Shown one piece after another: positions 62,871-64,000 of a stretch of DNA of 64,000 nucleotides; within the stretch, counting starts at the first letter, position 1; the number at the start of each line of letters is the position of its first letter. The notes under the pieces are model-generated. The model was given only the letters and a program-made list of their open reading frames with translations. It searched no databases and was not told where the DNA came from. The DNA is taken from NCBI RefSeq assembly GCF_029227915.1, contig NC_079883.1, positions 682,001-746,000 on the forward strand, given 5' to 3'. The DNA comes from Hydractinia symbiolongicarpus (taxonomy: Eukaryota; Cnidaria; Hydrozoa; Anthoathecata; Hydractiniidae). A program made the position numbers and the translations under genes.

Positions 62871-64000
62871 AATCCCGGGCTTGGCCCGTATAGTCGAATG
62901 TATACAAAGAAAGTACCCAGGGAGTAAACGCATTTCCCGAACGATTTTTTAAGTTATTGTTTCACCACTAAAACGCATGAGACTTGTAGTTTTCAAAAAT
63001 GTTTTCATTTTTGATGAGACGCTTAATGAAAGAGGTTTAATCGCCGGCAAACGAAAACCCGCGATTTCCCGTAAATCCCGGACTTGGCCCGTATAGTCAA
63101 AAGTATACAAAGAAAGTACCCAGAGAGTAAACTCATTTCCCGAACGATTTTTTAAATTATTTTTTCACCACTAAGACGCATGAGACTTGTAGTTTTCAGG
63201 AATGTTTTTATTTTTGATGAGACGCTTAATGAAAGAAGTTTAATCGCCGGCAAACGAAAACCTGCGTTTTCCCGTAAATCCCGGGCTTGGCCCGTATAGT
63301 CGAGTATATACAAACAAAGTACCCTGTCTGTAAACTCATTTCCAGAACGATTTTTTAAATTATCTTTTCACCACTAAAACGCATGAGACTTGTAGTTTTC
63401 AAAAATGTTTTCATTTTTGATGAGAGGCGGAATAAAAGAAGTTTAATCGCCGGCAAACGAAAACCCGCGATTTCCCGTAAATCCCGGACTCGGCCCGTAT
63501 AGTCAAAAGTAAACAAAGGAAATACCCAGGGAGTAAACTCATTTCCCGAACGATTTTTTAAATTATTTTTTCACCACTAAAACGTATGAGACTTGTAGTT
63601 TTCGAAAATGTTTTCATTTTTGATGAGACGCTGAATAAAAGAAGTTTAATCGCCGGCAAACGAAAATCCGCGAATTCCCGTAAATCCCGGACACTGCCCG
63701 TATAGCCAGAAGTATACAAAGAAAGTACCCAGGAAGTAAACGCATTTCCCGAACGATTTTTTAAATTATTTTTTCACCACTAAAACGCATGAGACTTGTA
63801 GTTTTCAAAAATGTTTTCATTTTTGATGAGACGCTGAATAAAAGAAGTTTAATCGCCGGCAAACGAAAACCCGCGATTTCCCGTAAATCCCGGACTCGGC
63901 CCGTATAGTACAAAGTATACAAAGAAAGTACTCAGGAAGTAAAATCATTTCTCGAACGATTTTTTAAGTTATTTTTTCACCACTAAAACGCATGAGACTT

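Larger units (their letters stand above)
1..64000. repeat. Satellite DNA array, 203-bp unit, ~315 head-to-tail copies
   Basis: The window is filled end to end by one tandem repeat. The block around GCCGGC starts at 1, 204, 407 and 610, and I could still place it in phase at 62,459, 62,662, 63,243, 63,446, 63,649 and 63,852. The span of 63,851 bp is 315 units minus 94 bp, a deficit that matches the indels seen. All units share one orientation. Units differ by scattered substitutions and a few small indels. Because 203 is not divisible by 3, a reading frame changes register in each unit, and no frame stays open beyond about 71 codons. A 203-bp unit is close to a nucleosome plus linker, typical of centromeric and pericentromeric satellites. 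I do not recognise the family. There is no stretch of non-repeat sequence anywhere, so nothing else is hidden between entries. Confidence 0.99.

Noticed and set aside
1-64000. CRISPR array
   Set aside because: There is regular repetition, but the whole 203-bp period is conserved. No unique spacers alternate with short repeats, and the array is far too long and uniform.
1-64000. rDNA, tRNA or 5S RNA gene tandem array
   Set aside because: I found no tRNA A/B boxes, 5S internal control region or rRNA core sequence in the unit. A 203-bp unit could hold a 5S gene, but no stretch resembles it.
1-64000. Transposable element or LTR arrays inside the satellite
   Set aside because: Unit phase is kept over the full window and every length change is accounted for by small indels, leaving no room for an insert.
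1-64000. A hidden gene cluster or defence system
   Set aside because: Both strands were read through the array and every segment is explained as a 203-bp unit. The window shows no new system beyond the satellite architecture.

Overview
The whole 64-kb window is one uninterrupted tandem array of a satellite DNA. I found no gene, RNA gene, transposon or unique-sequence island. The unit is 203 bp. Starting at base 1, unit starts (the GCCGGC-containing block) can be followed in phase to base 63,852, which makes 315 units plus a 149-bp partial one. The total is 94 bp short of 315 x 203. The indels I could see account for that: four 14-bp deletions, one 28-bp deletion and a net ten 1-bp losses. All units are head-to-tail on the same strand.

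This is almost certainly a eukaryotic nuclear chromosome, in pericentromeric, centromeric or other constitutive heterochromatin. That rests on the nucleosome-scale unit, the array length, the nested higher-order structure and the lack of coding sequence. I do not recognise the satellite family and cannot name the organism. A near-consensus unit is about 38% GC with 12 CpG where about 7 are expected from its base composition. That suggests a lineage or compartment with little germline CpG methylation (inference).

Unit anatomy: a GC-rich block (first ~52 bp) carries four CCCG tetramers about 10 bp apart. A middle part follows with GTATAC and a T6/A3 tract. An AT-rich end holds a perfect 9-bp-arm inverted repeat with a TTTT loop.

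Layout by region: 1-3.8 kb is diverse units with a 16-unit duplication; 3.8-6.6 kb is a compact 3- to 4-unit higher-order repeat (609/812 bp); 7.0-14.1 kb is a 16-unit block duplicated in tandem, the second copy holding three extra units; 14.7-18.0 kb is a 9-unit-spaced duplication; 18.3-39.8 kb is a 10.73-kb block present twice in tandem, each copy containing a smaller 8/9-unit duplication; 40.0-44.6 kb has 5- and 9-unit duplications; 43.8-54.7 kb has interleaved 7-, 24- and 30-unit-spaced duplications; 57.5-62.5 kb has 4- and 9-unit-spaced repeats. Nearly all spacings are whole multiples of 203 bp after correcting for the listed indels, as expected for unequal crossing-over or related homology-driven exchange. 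No accessory gene system is present; the interest lies in the array's architecture and its conserved structural motifs.
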